Shown here: positions 16,601-31,100 of the stretch, in pieces
Layout: each line of letters begins with the position of its first letter
How positions within the stretch are numbered: the first letter of the stretch is position 1
Assembly (NCBI GenBank): GCA_905116865.2
Contig: CAJHNH020008565.1
Span: 186,001 to 250,000 of the forward strand
Direction: 5' to 3'
Length of the DNA stretch: 64,000 nt
Source of the DNA: Candidula unifasciata
Taxonomy: Eukaryota > Mollusca > Gastropoda > Stylommatophora > Geomitridae
Program-made: the position numbers and the translations under genes
The notes under the pieces: model-generated
What the model was told of the DNA's origin: nothing
What the model saw: the letters and a program-made list of their open reading frames with translations, nothing else
Database searches by the model: none

Positions 16601-19600
16601 TGATCGCCCACGCCAGTCGGCAAGGCATCTGATGATGATGATGAAGGTTAACACCTTAAGGATTAGAGCAGACGCCAGAAACTCCCGTACAGCAATATAG
16701 CATGGTTACATAAGGAAACCCCTTTGGTTACAGAGTAACCTGTGGTCCAATGACGGGATGGGATGATTACATTTGTCTCTCTAAATATGATTACCTTTGT
16801 CTTATAATGTACATAAGGACATCAATATGATTTACACTTTTATAAAATTAAATAAAACTATTATTTCCTTACTTTTTGTTAACTCTGAGTGCACACACTT
16901 AAAAGTTAGTGTACTGACTGTTCTCATGAGACACTGTTAACATGGATGTTAAAAATAGTTGTGTTAATTATAATGCTAAATAGCAATGACAGATGAGCTA
17001 GCAATAATACAAATAGTATTGGGGATGTTAACATCTGCTGAAACAGCGAAAAATAAATCTAGGTGAATGAATGTTTATCTAAATGGAGAATAATGGATAT
17101 TCATATACTGTCTCCTAAATGCAATTTATTTTCTAAAAATAACTGTGAAACAAAGAGACATATATGTCCTGACCTTCTGAACTTGCAAGCATTGACAACG
17201 TTCTGTTTTCCAGGTCTAGTAGCACCTGCTTGTCTGCTGCAATACTCTCCAACAGTTTGCTGCGTAGCTTTTCCAGCATGGGTTTTTCCTGAAAGCACAT
17301 ACAGTTATAGTGAAGGCCTTTATTCTGGCATTACATGCATTTTCAACAATAAAAATCAAAGGACAAACTCCAGCCGTTGCTTCTTCTCATATGACATTTT
17401 TATAAGACCAGACCAACCTCAGGATCAAACTTTCTTGGCATAAAAGGTTCAGACAACTGTGTCAGAAAGTGAGTGACCCAGTCTTTTGCTGTTTAAACCC
17501 ATAGAAACTATCATCAAGTGTCTTGCCAACTGGCATGGATAAACACATTTATCTACAAACTGCAATCCCCAACAACATGCATCAGTTTATGTGCTGACAC
17601 TTTTCTGTGACATAAAGATCGGCTGTCAAAATTTATTATCTTATTTTATATCTCTTTCCATAAATCTTTCCAGGTTTTCTTTTTTTTCCCCATAATGTAT
17701 TCTTCTTCTTCTTCTTCTTCTTGTTCACCGGCTGTGAATTCCGGCGGTAAGTCGCAGTTGTTCGTCCAAATGGACTTTTGGCTTTTACCTTGACCTGAGT
17801 TTTGCATGTACATCCGTTTTACTGTCTTATTTGTTTGCAGTCCTCGTTCCCTGCCTCACCGGCAGATGTACTCCGACTTCGAGGGAAGACGTCAAGCCTA
17901 TTTCTAGGTTGACTGTGGCCATTGTTTTGTGTGGGTCGAGATGTTGTCTAATTTGTGTGGTGTCCTCTTTGACCTTTAACAGGTGTGGCTCCCGGAATAT
18001 CCTCCTTAAGGCAGCCCTAGGTAGAATTTTCAGCCCTCAAGGGAAGGCAGGGGCAGATCATGGGCATTCCCTGCCATCCAAGGAGGCTTCCATAAATGCA
18101 GAGCCGACACATGATGGTTCTGGGCGCACCCAAGGAATCGTCACGTCCTGCCCATGACTGCTTAACCTCACAACCGTGTATTGAGCTTCCCGCGCTACAA
18201 GGCTGCGCTCTCCGGAGATCAGCGGGGAGCAGCCCGCAGGTCCAGGACTTTTGTGGCCACACAAATAGGTACATTCTTTTTCATCGTACGTTAGACACCT
18301 TAACGTTGTTTCAGCTGTGCCCTTAGCACGACAGAATGGGGGAGCAAAATGCGTCGGGCCTGGCTTCACCTGTTTGGTCCCAACACTCGGGCGAGTGGGA
18401 CCAGTGGATACGGACATTTGGCTTTTTCCTACTCGGTACGAAATATGATCGTCGGACTTTTGAGCTTGCATGTGTGCCGTGGGGTATAACTTTGTCGGAC
18501 ATTATTTCCTAGCCAGCTTATGAAGAGTGTGTACCTCAGCGCGGTGACGATGACACTGAGGATTGACAAAGGATGTACGTAGGTAGGATCTTACTGCGAG
18601 AAATCACCCACAAGAGATGTTACTCGTCTTGGCTGCGGGTAAATCTCTCAGTCAGGGTTGAGTCTCAGCAGCACAGTTTTCCATTCGCTCCAGAATTTTA
18701 ACCGAGAGTTGTCATTTGATGGTACATTTAGCAAGCAATCCTTACTCATGTTCCGTTAAACTTTTCACCCATGCGTTTGGGGGCGGGCTGGTGAGAGCCA
18801 GGAGGGGCACTACACCTCTAGGGATAATGTATTAAAAAATTGATGATATTTATGAGCGATACCCTATTTCGCTTAGCAACTTTTAGAAAATTTAGAATAC
18901 AAATTTTGGCTGGCATTGGTTTTTTCATAATTCGTCATAAAAAAAAACCACATCTGAGGCTTTGAATTTGACAAAAAACAATATACATATTCTTTTTTTC
19001 TAATAGTCTCGAATTCACAGCCAAATAAAACATACAAACTTAACAGACAAAATGTCAATTTCTTACAAGAAATAATTGTAAAGATGTTCATTCACTGACT
19101 GCACTTTGAACATATATACATTCTTGCAAAGTTTTTGAACAAAGTTAAAAATGTTTAATGTACAGTGAAAAAAACTGTAGTTGATGTATTTGATTTCAAA
19201 TGTTATTTGTTGTTGTTGAGTTCCTAAGCCAGGTGTTACATTTAGTTTTCCATGAATATACTGTGCCGTGGCCGATGCTGACCTGTGTTACAACTGCAGA
19301 CAGAAGCTGCTCCTGAAGACCATCAGATGTGACCATGAAATTAATGACATTGACCTGCAGGAAGATGTCTGGAAGATAATGAGGGTTGGCCAAGGAAGTC
19401 GTCAGATATAACCTAAAGATGAGAACAATTACAAATGTAGGTGAAGAAGCAGATATTATATGGAAAAAAAACATTACAAGATTACAGCAACATAGTTGGC
19501 CTTATAAAATTATACAGTTATAAGGATGTAAGAGCCACACTTAGAATCTATATATAATATGTTCTGGTCATGAATAAATCACACATGCACAAATATCAAT

Positions 19601-22121
19601 ACGTAAAATTGAGTCCAGTGACAGTGCACAGTTTAGCCTCATATATTCTAGGCCATAGTGTATTTAGGTAGGATAACATGTTCTCAACTTTGTCTTCCCA
19701 AACAATTCCCAGAAAATCTTCAAGTATGGCTGGCACACATTTTATGAAGCTGGGCAGACTTAAGAACCCTAATGGTTAAAGAATGGAGAGAAGAATCCTG
19801 CCACTGCTGAGGAACAACTAATGTGCCAGGTAAACATATTTAATACTATGCTGCTATATTTCTTTATCAATAGGTAACTGAGTTTATTAACCCTTTCACC
19901 CCAGTAGTGCTAAAAAACACCAGGAAAAAAATGGGTAATGACCTGTTGGAATTCTGGAAGGAAATTCTTTAAAAACCAGTTTTACACAGGTCACTAATAC
20001 ATTAAAAATTATTCATATACATTTTTTTAATTACAAAAATGTTACATAAAAGGAGTAATTAAAAACAAAAAACACCATAAACATAGTGACACATTAAATG
20101 GAAAACAATGGGGAGGGGAGGGGTAAACATATGCGTATAAGGTGACTTGTGCTGTGAGTCTGTGGCTCTATCACTGAGGCTTATGAGAAAATTTGACGTT
20201 ATCTTGGCTTTAAAAAAAAAAAACATTCTGTTTGAAGGACAATCCCCCTAAATGCTTTTTTTAGTTAATGTAATCACATCTTAACCTTACAAATGTTTGT
20301 GTAAGCACGAACACTGCCAACAGCATTAATTATGTTTAGTAAACAAGTCACTAACGACAAGTCTGAAAAGTGACATTTAGGGGAATTTCCACTCCACCAG
20401 CCTTTCTGAGTGACAGAGTTAAAATTTTTTTCATTGTACCATTTAACTAATTATAAGGCTCTGAATATTTTACACACAATTTGCAGGCATTTTCATTCAA
20501 TTTATGAAACAGGTATGAAGAAATTTGAAAAAAAAGTAAAAACCTTAAAGGCACAAAGAGTTTTTGTGTGTGTACAGTAGTAAGTCCTGAGACTTTTCAT
20601 ATCTAGCAACAGAAACGTAAACTTACAAGTGGCATATTCTGTCCTTGGCCTCACTTGAAAGAACACAGACTGGTCAAACAACGGTGTAACTGCTGGTTTG
20701 GGATGACTACTGCTGCATCGAAAATGAACTGTTGTTCTAGTGGCAGCCTGTTAGTGATGGTACCTCAGGTGGTTGCCTTATGCATCTAATGCATTAAGCA
20801 AGCTGTTTATTTTTGCCAGGAGTGCTATCTGTTTCATTCTTCACACGGGATATTGATAGGAATTATGTGTAATTTTCTCTAGCACAAGAATGGAGTCATT
20901 ATTATGGCTCCACAGCCGTGAAGATGCAACTGTGACTAACACACTGTGTTTACGACACCAAAGAGACAGACATATTACAACAGGCATTCTTTATAAGTAG
21001 CTGGCAAATGGTAATAGGAAAACTGAAAGCTCACAGCCACAATAAAAAATGTAATAATCACCATCAATAATCACAGGCTGATAGAGAAGTGTTTACCAGA
21101 GAAGTGTTAACCAGAGAAGTGTTTATCTACCTGAAGTTTTTATTGTACTCTAGTTCCACATCACCAATTTTCATAATCTGCTGTCCACCTTTATTGAAAG
21201 TCTCCTGCAACAATACTGGCCTAAGAGCTGGGTCAAGTTCTTCTCCTACATCCTGCAAGAGAATAACATCTTGTAACAGATAGGAACAACTAAAACTATC
21301 ACCAATAAATTACAAACATTCACTAACTGATACCTGTGCCAAATAGTGGGAATTAAACGGTATGGTATGATCACTAATGTGGAACTTCAAGAGATATCTA
21401 AAACAAATTCCAGTTGATCAAGAGGCGATGAAAAGATGCTGGTGTTGGATAGGATATATGTACATAAAGCACAAGAACAATATAACTAGAATGTCTTTGC
21501 ACTGGAAATTACAGGCTCACAGAAGCAAAGGCAGACCAAAAAACACAAAGGAGCTAGAGAGTGAAGTTAAAAGGATGGGGAGGACATGGGGTGAGCTGCA
21601 TGCAAGAGCAAAGAATAGAACGATTTGGTGTGAACTAGTTGAAGACTATGCTCCATTGGGAGAGTTTAGTTTCACCTTCATGATGCATTTACTTCTAGAA
21701 ACAAACAACAATATTTATGAAGGATAGTTAACTTTAGTAACAGGCAGGAATGTGTAATGAAGTTAGTTTTACCAAGAAAGTAAAATTGATGAGATCACAT
21801 TCATTTCCAAATGAAAATATCCTGACTTCGTTGACCTGGGAGTGAGGTCAATGATGAAAAATTTCCATCTCTAAGTGGATTCAAACACATGACCACAAGC
21901 TAGCAGCCAAGCATGCTAGCTACTATGCTACTGTGCTTCCTTACTGCTTTATGTTAAAAGAAAGGTAACCACTTGTAACAAACATAAATGTTTAGTTCAG
22001 CTCACCTACATACAAGAATGCAGGGAAACAGAAATCAATATTATGTTCACTGTCACCTAAACAGTGTTCTCCAACCTTTTTCACCTGGCACCCCTCTTGA
22101 TGTATGGCAAGGACCACCTGC

Positions 22122-22162
<41 letters not shown>

Positions 22163-25100
22163 ACCAACAGAACAAAATGTGATTAAAAAAAGAGCAGGAT
22201 ACAAAGGAAAATCAAAGGTAATGTTAATAAGCACTTGGAGAAAAACACATATAATTCACAGTGCCACATAATAAAAGAAACAATAACAAACAACTGGTGA
22301 TTTAGTATCCAAACATCACTGTGATAGTTGCCAGTGTTTTGTCTTGATGATATCTGCTATTTGTGGTCTGATGTTGGACAAGACACAATGAAGACCACTC
22401 TGCACATCAAGATGGCAGTGCTGTTTTTGTCTTCATGGCTGTTATTTTAAATACAGATGGACTTAGTTGTAAAATTGCTTGACCCCCCCCCCCTCCCTTC
22501 TCCTTGAAACTTCCTCATGCTTCCACCCCAGGGGGCATGCTACCCAGGTTGGAGACCATTGACTTAAACCTTGCAAAACTGTTACCTTTATGATTAGACA
22601 GGAGTGTTTAGTTGAGTTTTACTTACATGCTGGAAGATAGTGAAATTTAGTAACAGATGTTAAATACTTAATTACATATCACCAAATTCTTGCATGTGGT
22701 AATTACAAAGGAAACTGACCCTCCAAAATGCAACATCAAAGTAAATATGTCAAACTTCAAGCAAATTTAATGGATTCAATTACTTGGGTACCCTGATAAC
22801 AACAGATAGGAGATGCATTAAAGACCGAATGCAGAACAGCTCAAGCAAAGGCGGCATTTCATAAAATGAAGAATATTTTATACAATCTTTCTTTGTCAGA
22901 GTGAGAAAGAGAGGACCCATTTCACTTGCGAAGGATGTGATAGTCACCACATTTACAATGTAAGGGGTCATTTTCTCCTCTCCTTCATAAGTATAGTATC
23001 ATATCATAAATTATTCAGAGTGGGTGTTACTGACAATAATGTATGTGTAAACAAACCAAGTGTTAAACCTTAAACCGAGGCACAAGTGAAAAGTGCAGTT
23101 GGGCTAAAAGCATGCTAAGCAAAGAAAACATGAATGCTTGAGTAGAGTCTGGAAGTTCAAGAGGAAAGGAAGAGGCTATTTAAGCCATGAAAAATGAGGT
23201 AGTCTAGTCTTGTTTTCGATCCTGGGACAGTATTGTCTCTTAGTGCTGGCAGAGTGAAAGTCGAGTGAATCGACAAGCAACTGAATCTCTGCTCAAGCGT
23301 CGACTGTGAGTCGGGAAAACCTTGCCATCTTGTTTAGCCTGACATCTTGCAATGGCTGAACATTGTCTGCTGTCTAAGAGGTTGTGAATGCAGCTTGGTG
23401 AGTCTTGAGGTGTCAATGGTTGGAAATGCTTTCTTTATTAAGGTAACAACATATTTAATGTTCTCTAAAATATTTCTAGACCTCTGACCTCTGGCATGTT
23501 GACCGAGGAATATTACTGGGATAATAAACGACAGTTGTCATCAGTTGTTCAATGTTTCTCAACAGATGTTCATATTTTAAGCAGGATGAATTGAAGTACT
23601 TGTCAATGTTTCTGAGAAGACTGCATGAATTAGAGCCAAGAGAATCATTGTACATTCAAAGGATTGTTACCGTACTATCGCTAAGCTGTACCGAAATCAC
23701 TGGAGCTACAGTCTGTAAATAACTACTGTAGAGAGTAAATATTTTGTGAGTAATGGTTCATTTCTGAGCCATTTTGTCTTCAAAACTTTTGTTTAGCACT
23801 CCATAAGAACCTAGAGCCCTTGAGTGATAAACTCAACCAGAAACTTATCAAAACTGTTGAATGTGTTAGGAAAATGAACATACTTTTAAGTGTTATTCTT
23901 AAATTTTTATATTTACTGCTCTTGTGGTTGCAAAACCATAGTAAATGAAGAATTTTGTGTGTGTGTAAAATTGTGTCTTTGTAAACTTAAGACCTGCTGA
24001 ATTCTTGTTTTTCCTACTAACTATAACAGCATTAAACATACCCACATCATCACTTTCAAAATGTGCATTCATTCCTCTGTAAAAAAATAATTTTTCAAAG
24101 ATTAGAAATTTATGACATTGTCGATTGTATTTGTATTACACCCCCCTCCTCTGCTATTTTTTTAAAGGAAAATTTACAGGTATTTCCTGAAATTGAAGTC
24201 CTTGGGTAGTGGCCACTACATCTATATAACAGTTTTGGTACTGGCTACAACTGCATATTGTGTGTACATAGTGGGTACAACTATATATGCCCCCCCCCCA
24301 CCACCACTCCCCTTTTACAGAAAAGTGAGAACTGAGGAAAGGGGGTTGGGGCAGAGGGATGGGGGGGGGGGGGGTGGAATTAGCCTTTTTGAAAATTGTG
24401 ACATTATAATAATCTCATAATTATGTACAACTGCTAGACGTGGCTAGGTCAACAAAACACTATTATTATGGTAAAAGGGAAAGATCAGTTAATTCTTTGT
24501 TCTGTTTTGTTCTTTTTAGTTTATTATTTCCCCTAATATTAAAAAAAATATAATTTTTGGTATTTGTAAAGTAAAATGATTAAAAAAAGAAAATTGTAAA
24601 ATTGCTGTGTGTGACTTGATGGCCACAATGAAGCACCGGGCTTCATGTTCTATTATCTGCTTGGTGGTTAGATTTGACCCCTTTTATAAAAACTGACCAG
24701 GACTCAAATTTGCTTCTCTCCACCCCTCCCCCCCCCCCCCCCAGTAGTTTCCTAGGGCAGAGTTGAAGTTGATTATAAGGATGCATTTTTTTAGAACTAA
24801 ATTTGGAGAAAAAAAATGTCATATGTTAAGAAAGGGATAATATCAGTCAAAAATTACCTTCAGAAGGCAGGGAGCTCCCACTCTGATGGCTGTTACAACT
24901 GTTTGCATAATATTTGTATCTGATCCAGCAACTATCTTCAGATGTGGACCCTCCATTTTTCTAATCCATCTGTATATAAAATTAACTACATTAATTTCAA
25001 CATATTTTTTAAAATGGGTTGATGATTTTAATTAATCAATCACTCAATGAATGAATCAATCAAACAATCAATTACAGATAATTAATTATGTGCCATCTTC

Positions 25101-28100
25101 ACAACAAAGACTGATTACAACTGATTCCCAATACTTTCTGTCTCTCAGAGATATAAAATGCTGTTTGCACAACCCTTAACTCTTTCACCTCAGGTGATCA
25201 ACTTGTGGGAATTCCTCAAAAATGTCTGACATTTTTTTTTCTTCAAAAAACATGGACTACTAACAATTATTTAAAAAAATTATTTATATACATGAAAAAT
25301 CCCCACAACAAATAAATAAAGGAAATAATCAATAAATAGAACAGTGTGTAGCATTAAATGGATTACATTTTCCCGGGCCTAAAATTATAGATGAAGGGTG
25401 ATTACAGAAAAAAAAAGTCTTATGGTAAAAAAGAACAAAAACCCTTAATGCTATTTTTAGTAAAAATAATGTCCATACGGGTCCTGGAAATACTACACAA
25501 GTGCAAATACAACATTGGCATTTAACTATGATTTTTTGAGAACAGTCAACTGCATAAATGCTGATACCTCTGGTATATACGGGACTGTCACATCTGGAAG
25601 TAACTAGATTTAGGGTTCTCGGGGCGGCAGGGTTAATATTGTCTTTAAACTGTTATCACTGTTAATCTCTTGACCACCTGCCTTCAGACTTTCCCTTCAG
25701 TATGGTTTTTACGTGAGCGTCATGACTTTCTTTTACTTTAGAGAAGCTCTATCTGCATTCCCACCTCTTAAGGGCTACTACTATTGTGTGTTACTTTCAT
25801 TTTCATGACATAAAGTCTCGACATGAAGTATCAACTCTGCAATAAATGTTATTTATTTCTTTTCCCTGTCCTACCTTCTGGCTTCATTCTGTTGGTTAAA
25901 CTGTGTCATTTGGTTCACAAAAGCAATTTCTGTGGAGGTACTTGTGATCACAGCTGGGGTTACTAATCTCATATTATGTGTGACATAATCTATTCCTGTT
26001 TATAACCCTACTACCTGAGACCTTGTCCTTGTGGGTCAATCAACAGTGGCCATTTTCTTGCTTTGGTGATAAATGCTGCATTCTCTACAGACAGTCTGTC
26101 CTGGGACAGACCACAGTTATACCATTTCATCACCTGAAATACATACAAAAACACAACTGTGTATGCATACACATGTACTCAAGTACACATACATACATAG
26201 TCTTATGTATTTACCTATTATTCAGACAATAAACAAATATTATGATATTTTAGCACATGTATGTCAGAGTAGTCTGTGTTTATCACAGTAGGAATAGACT
26301 CAAGAACTTGGCAACAACCGGCAAGATTGGCGCAAAGAAAGCAAGAGGAAATCAGAGAAATAAATACCTGATTGGTTTGGCTCCATGGATGTAGCAAGAC
26401 AAGCAAACTGACCTAATCTGTGATTCTTTCCCTGTAAGAAAGGGCATCTGACTTGACTGAGCAAGGCCGATATAGAAACTTTCAAGTAAATGAATCAACA
26501 CAACAGAATGCAGAAGTTCAAATCAAAATTCAAAGTAACCAGAAAGAGCAGCAGACTAAAGACATGAGTAGATTTGTCAATCAACAGAACTAATACAATT
26601 TATTCAATACTGATGATTTTTTTTATGATGCAGATTTGAGTGATCTAAGGTATCTGTGCTTAATTTATCTACCATTACAGAAATATAATTAACCCTTTCA
26701 TTTAGCATGATAATAGAATTCAAGTTCTATCTTATCATTAAATACAATAACAGAATTCAGGGTTCAATTAATCACTGAATATAATTATACAATTCAATGC
26801 TCAAATTATTAACATAAGAGAATTCAAGGTTTTCTTTACTTTTTAATACTCTCTCTCTCTCTCTCTCTCCGTGTATGTGTGTGCGTTTTTTTAATTTTTT
26901 TATTTGTCTCCAGAATGTGATATTTTGAGTTCAACACTATGAACATATACAAACTCAAATGTTACAATTCAAATATAAATATTTTCAAAGTTTTCAGGAT
27001 GTGGTTCAACAAAAGCTACTGGATGTTTTCTACACATGAATGCAATTATTTAAATATAATAACATGTTTATACTTTTATACTGAAGCAACTATATTGTAA
27101 AACACACAAAGTATGCAATCAATTTCTGTCTCATTTATTCTAAGATCAGACAAACCTGATTTGCATCAACTAAAATTTTGAGAAGATCAAAATCTGTGGA
27201 TATCGGCACCTCCATGTCTTGACACATGCTGACCCAGTGGTTCACTAGTTCATTCCTGTACTGAGCAGTAAAGGCACCCAAATATGCAACAGATGCTGCA
27301 GTCACTAGTGTGTCTCCAACAATTCCCTCCAACTTAATATCTAAAGATTTAACGGACTGAGACCAGCGGACCTGCAGGAAAAAACAAATGATTTATAATT
27401 ATCTTGATCATAATATTAACGACTAATTTATCCATCACACAAATATAATATCCTCACATAGAAGGAAAATAGTGAGTTGCATAAAAATAGCACAAGAAAA
27501 GCTGACTGCTCCTACAGAACACTTACAGGTTAGTGGAAATATGGGTGGGTTTATGGGTAAAGTTTGGATCTGCCAGAATGAACATTTCACTAAGAGCACA
27601 GCCTGGATCTGCCAGAATGAACATTTCACTAAGAGCACAGCCTGGATCTACCAGACATGAACATTTCACTAAGAGCACAGCCTGGATCTGCCAGACATGA
27701 ACATTTCACTAAGGGCACAAGAAATCTCGTTAATTAACACAGAACAGGCGTGATAAGTCATTGTGGGTGTGGAGCTACAGAGGAGAAGATCGGAGGACCT
27801 ATAGATTTGTCATGAGTGCTGTAATGATGGTCTTCAGTAATCACTAATTACACAGAGGAAGTCAGGTTTTAAGCTAGGAATCTAGTAAAATATGCAAATG
27901 AAGATTAACAAATAATTGCTGATTCTAATTCCAATACCCCAGTCAGCAAATCAAATTGTAAATACAAGATAATAAGCATTTTAGATCAGTCTAGTTGAAA
28001 GAATACAACTTGATATTTTTATTATCTAATAAATATTACACAGAAATCATGCAGGCATCGTAGAGGTGCATCACATATTAGAGCAGGATTAACAGGTATG

Positions 28101-31100
28101 CCTTCAAGTATGCCGAATAGCAGTTCATCAATAAGGTAAGGCAGAAAGTTAAAGTTAACTTCTCTCCCGTCAGGAAAATTTATATACATTCTGAGAATAA
28201 TCTGGTGCTTTTTTTCCCCTGCTGGATAGATCCAAGAGCTACAGATGCAGAAAAAACAAAATGTGCCACCAACCACCAACTCTGTCAGCAACAACACTCA
28301 CCCCTATCCTCTTCTTCTTCTTTACTTCCTCTTACCACTTTGGGTGTCAAGGGAGATATAAGGTTGGTCAAGCTGTTTGTCTAGTGCTCTAAAGGTCATG
28401 GGTTCGCTGTGCCCATCAGTTCACTAGTGCAATTGTTACGGAGGTCCCTGGCGATTATTGCCAGAGCTATAGAGCTCATGCTCTGTGCTATGCTTTCGGC
28501 AGGCAGCTAGCCATTCTGGGAAGAGAGACCGAGCCATTTGGATAAAACCCGGTGCAATCCTCTCGACTTTAACTAACTTTAAAAAAAAACTCTCCTGACC
28601 ACCTCGACTAAAGACACATCATGCCTTTGTAGAGTTTCTCTGATTTTCTCTCTCCATCTTGTTCTTGGCCTACCTCATGCTCTATGTCCTTCTCCTCTTT
28701 TAGTGTATGCCTTTTATGGTACGGCTTTACATAACATACTCTCTGGTTGGAAAACTGACCCACATAATGGCACAGTTCTACAACACATGGAAGCTGTTTG
28801 ATATTCTGTGTGCATTAGCTCAGCAGCTCATACCTGTTCAGTGCCATCATTATCTCAATATACTTCAAAAGCCATGAAGAACATAAGACTGTTGCAGAAT
28901 TCAACAAAAAAACTGTATCAGACAGGTTATAGAGATACGACACAAAAAAACCACTGACTTAAAAAGTTTTAACATAAGTAGAGCTGACAATACAATGCAG
29001 ATTGTTATGGCACTCATTATGCAACAACATAGCCCTTTTTATCTGGAACACATCATTTTACCAGATTTTTCAGTGGCCTATTGTTAAACCTGGTTACGCT
29101 TTATTAAGGAATAACCTTTAAACTAAAGCCCAGGTCTTTCCTTGGGCTGGTTTTCTCAGTGACTCAAAGAGAATACCCAGGAAGACCAAGAAAGAGGTTG
29201 GAGTCTCTGAAGCAGTCGTATGTTTGTTTCAGGACATGTTATATAGGAGGAAATATACAAACTGATAACCTTGCAAACACAGCCACTGAGAAATAAAGGA
29301 TGAGAAATGGGCTAAATGCCATATGAGAAGTAAGACGACTACATGAACCAACTGATGACTGAATCTGTAACTGTGATTAGTCAGTAAAAACCGGAAATGG
29401 AAAAAAAAAAATGGTGATGCCAAACACTATATCAGGTGCCAAAGAAAAGTAGTAAACCAAAACAAGACTGGAGTTGTCAGCCATTACACACTGGGGGATT
29501 AAATGAGAAAAAGAACTGGGCACTTAAGGCCTGATCAGTTTGATATGTAGTGAGTGATGTATCAACTAACTAACTTTAAATCAGTCTGGACTACTGACTT
29601 ACTTCTTCATCAGCCAATGCAGAGATTAAAATGGATGCTCTCTCCAGCCTCAGACCTGTGATTTTTTGTCTCTCTTTGAGGGCTTCTCTTTGGGTGACAC
29701 TGTCTTCATATTGTTGTTCAATCATTTTAAGATGATCTTGAATCTGAAACAGCAGCAGACAAACAGGCAACAATGACAGAAAATTATACTGATTTAAAAT
29801 AAAAAATACAATCCTAATACTGGTCACTTTAATTCTCAGTGAATGCTGGAATTTACAGTAATTATATAATAGTTGAGGGGTGGCTGACTGAGGGGTGGCT
29901 GACTGAGGGGTGGCTGACCGAGGGGTGGCTGACCGAGGGGTGGCTGACTGAGGGGTGGCTGACTGAGGGGTGGCTGACTGAGAGGTGGCTGACTGAGGGG
30001 TGGCTGACTGAGGGGTGGCTGACTGAGGGGTGGCTGACTGAAAGGTGGCGACTGAGGGGTGGCTGACCGAGCGGTTACAATTTTGGGTTCTCAAGCTCGA
30101 GACACAAGTCTGAGCCTGGCAAAATGATGGCTATTTTTATGTCAGGGGAAAAAAAAACAACTAATCTGCACAGTTTGTGGCGACAGCACTAGTCATGTGG
30201 CCCTACATTCTCAAGCTCATGATAGTTCTTAATGGTGAAAATCAGAGATGATATTAAATGAATAAATGGTGAACAAACAGTGATATATCCCCTATACTTC
30301 AATAAGATTTACAGAGCTGTATGATCTACAGCCTTAACTGACCTACACGGCTATGTGACCCAGTGTTATGAAAACTACAGTACTATACAACACTACAGTC
30401 CTAGCGATCTCCACCCCTATATGACCAACACACTGTGCAATATACAGTCACCAACACACTGTGTAATGTACAATCATATATGATCTACAGTAGTAATGAC
30501 AGTGAGTGCATTATGACCCTAGCAGTGCTTTATGACATTCAGTGCAAGGTGACTCAGATCTGATGCAAAATAGGTCAAGATTTTACTCAACTACAAAATG
30601 ATTAGACAAATACTTTGAGTATACGGTTATAAAACATTTCATATATCTGAATATACAAAAACTGATGACTAAATCTGGTGAAGCTGAAGACATCATCAGC
30701 AACAACAACAACAACAAAAAAAAGAAACTTTTCCATATTTACATGGTGCTGGTCCCCAGACCATTGGGTACTAGATTTGTGATGTAGTTAATGACACATC
30801 GGCTCCTTTACTTCCAAATATATTTCCTGGTACTCATTTTAAAGTGGGCTGACCCAGGTAAATTTATTTTTAATGACCGACCTGACATTTCACCAAAGAG
30901 CTTTTCATGAGCTGGAAGTGAAGAAGATGAAAGGATCATATTTATCATAGTTCTTTGTTTCAAACATTTTCACAACCACAGAAAGGCCTTCAACAGAGAA
31001 GTATTGATAAGTTTGTTTGCTTCTAGACTACACTTGTATTCAATAAGTTAATTCTAAAATCATATAAAACCTGTCTCATATTTGGATTTGTTATCTCTGA

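Noticed and set aside
24193..24420. 75-codon + strand ORF with Pro and Gly runs
   Set aside because: Created by C- and G-homopolymers in an intron.
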